From Nosema muscidifuracis (taxonomy: Eukaryota > Microsporidia > Nosematidae): a stretch of DNA of 64,000 bases. Numbering within the stretch: position 1 is the first letter of the stretch; each line of letters begins with the position of its first letter. Location of the stretch: NCBI GenBank assembly GCA_028335825.1, contig JAIOKI010000003.1, positions 186,001 through 250,000 on the forward strand, in the 5' to 3' direction. Made by a program: the position numbers and the translations under genes. Below are positions 62,601 through 64,000 of this stretch, piece after piece. The notes under the pieces were generated by a model. It saw only the letters and a list, made by a program, of their open reading frames with translations. It had not been told where the DNA came from and searched no databases.

Positions 62601-64000
62601 ATTAAATTATAATGGATAATGGAATAATTATAAAATGACATGGTAATAAACTTATAGTAAGGATAAGTAAAGTTTATTAATTTAGAGATGATATGATACG
62701 AATAAATAATGATAAATAATCCCTAACTTATAAACCAAAGCAATACTTGAGTTATAATAGCTACATTAAAATCTAATTTTTATTTCTCTGAAATTTACAT
62801 TTTTATGTTAATTGAGCAAAAACTTTCTACAGATATAAATTTTCAGATTTCTTGAAATTAGAACTTTTCTACAGGACAAAAATTATGAATTCAAATTCTT
62901 TTATGCATCACTAAGTTTCGGATATCATAAAAATCTTACTGTCTGAGAAGACCAAAAGAGATAAAATCAGCAATTTTTATTAAGGGAGCTGAATAGGTAG
63001 TATACAGTACCTACTTAAATAAATTACCAAATAAAGTAGTTTATTCATTCATTATAAGAAACTTACTAACATAAAAAGTGGTTTTTTATGAGTTTCATGA
63101 ATCCTTTTAGAATTCTTTCGATAATTGGTTAATGTTAAAAAGAACAGGTCGAACAAATATGATTTAATACAAAGAGATATGTTCAGAGAAATCGGATGAT
63201 AAATAACTTCATTAACTAAGTCAGGATGTATTTATTTTATGAACTCAATACATAATATTAAAAAGTTTTTCGTTATTGTCAAAATATTTTGTTAAGAAAT
63301 TAAGTGCCACATAGTTACTGGCTAGACATCTCAATCATTTACAATAAAATATAATCAAGGAATTATAGTTGTAGAATTTCCGAAATTTATACTATCGACT
63401 TTTGGTACTAGAATGCAAATATAACCTGATCTATATTAGATTTACATCACGTTACTTAACCAGAATTCAAAATTTATCATTAATTAAAGATAAAGAATCA
63501 AGATAAATAATAATTAAAAAATATCTAAATTTTAAATATCTTGAAATCATTATTCAAGACATAAAATAGATAAAAATGAATTTAGTCGATCGTATAAACA
63601 ACAAAAGGAACTAAAACATTTGAAAAAATGAAAACTATAACAAATAGAAGAATTACTCCAGAAGCACGAAGATATGCCCAAAGATCAATTGAATCAAAAT
63701 TATTTAAGCAAAAGCGCTAAACATGGAATAGATATATTATTTTCGAGCCTTATAGTTTGCAAATACAGTAGAATACTAATACAATATGAAATGGTTATTT
63801 ATGAAATGATAAGAAATCAATACAAGACAAAAACAAATAAAGCACTCGTCGTAAATTAGTATTATCAAATCTGGTTCTGGTCTGTTCGGGTTCAAAATAA
63901 TAACAAGTTTACATGTTATTTCAATCAATTTTAATGCTTTATGAGTTTTCTGCATTTTATTGTAGTTTATATACTTTTGAAGAATAAAGGTTGATCGATT
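62600..64000. other. No recognisable gene
   Basis: 1.4 kb of AT-rich sequence with frequent stops on both strands. The longest open stretch (63674-63859) has no start signal and no recognisable content. It could be further transposon debris. Confidence 0.5.

Noticed and set aside
1-64000. tRNA and 5S rRNA genes
   Set aside because: I scanned the gaps for T-loop-like GTTCRANNC blocks with paired stems and found none convincing; a covariance-model search (tRNAscan-SE, Infernal) would settle it.
62600-64000. Telomere or subtelomere at the right edge
   Set aside because: No short G-rich tandem repeat is present; the subtelomeric idea rests only on the rDNA-plus-transposon context.

Overview
The window looks like a microsporidian (fungus-related intracellular parasite) chromosome segment. 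The support is direct: an rRNA operon with a very short SSU (about 1.24 kb) that opens with the microsporidian CACCAGGTTGATTCTGCC sequence; an LSU that carries the 5.8S part fused at its 5' end; extreme AT richness; intron-less genes; and C-triplet (ACCCCTnATG-like) or, rarely, G-run signals a few bases before start codons, which is the known microsporidian start context. I cannot name the genus. The long AT-rich gaps and many transposons fit a large-genome lineage.

Left part (1-38.4 kb): mostly single-copy genes separated by gaps of 0.2-1.7 kb. Recognisable conserved genes are muskelin (discoidin + kelch), a Tup1-like WD protein, a Mis18 kinetochore protein, two tandem Trm4/NSUN2-type tRNA m5C methyltransferases with signs of gene conversion, an importin-7/8-like karyopherin, a CPSF2/INTS9-like inactive beta-CASP protein, MRE11, glyoxalase II, an adenylate-cyclase-like protein, ribosomal protein L11 and a BEM46/ABHD13-like hydrolase. 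Between them lie genes typical of the parasite interface: two long signal-peptide/coiled-coil/C-terminal-TM proteins at the left edge, three small tandem signal-peptide plus two-TM proteins at 14.3-16.8 kb, two other predicted secreted proteins and two short signal-anchor proteins. Many genes are divergent pairs sharing 200-350 bp. Almost every long gap holds its own private tandem duplication, with a unit of about 20-95 bp.

Middle part (38.4-49.4 kb): a LINE cluster, all on the minus strand. One LINE looks full length (ORF1 plus ORF2 with APE-type endonuclease and RT). It sits inside an older copy of its own family and is flanked by a perfect 14-bp target duplication. A third, 5'-truncated copy, also with a 14-bp duplication, splits a host gene. 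Very short LINE 3' ends are strung head to tail, and two older diverged relics lie to the left. The LINE 3' UTR carries a structured three-way-junction element with compensatory changes between subfamilies.

Right part (49.4-64 kb): one rRNA unit (minus strand, SSU-ITS-LSU), whose LSU 3' end abuts the LINE cluster. Next come a C-rich upstream spacer, a heavily decayed Helitron (minus strand, Rep and helicase blocks still readable) and two heavily broken Ty3/gypsy-type fossils (plus strand). The last 1.4 kb holds nothing I recognise. This rDNA-plus-transposon half could be subtelomeric, but no telomere repeat is seen.
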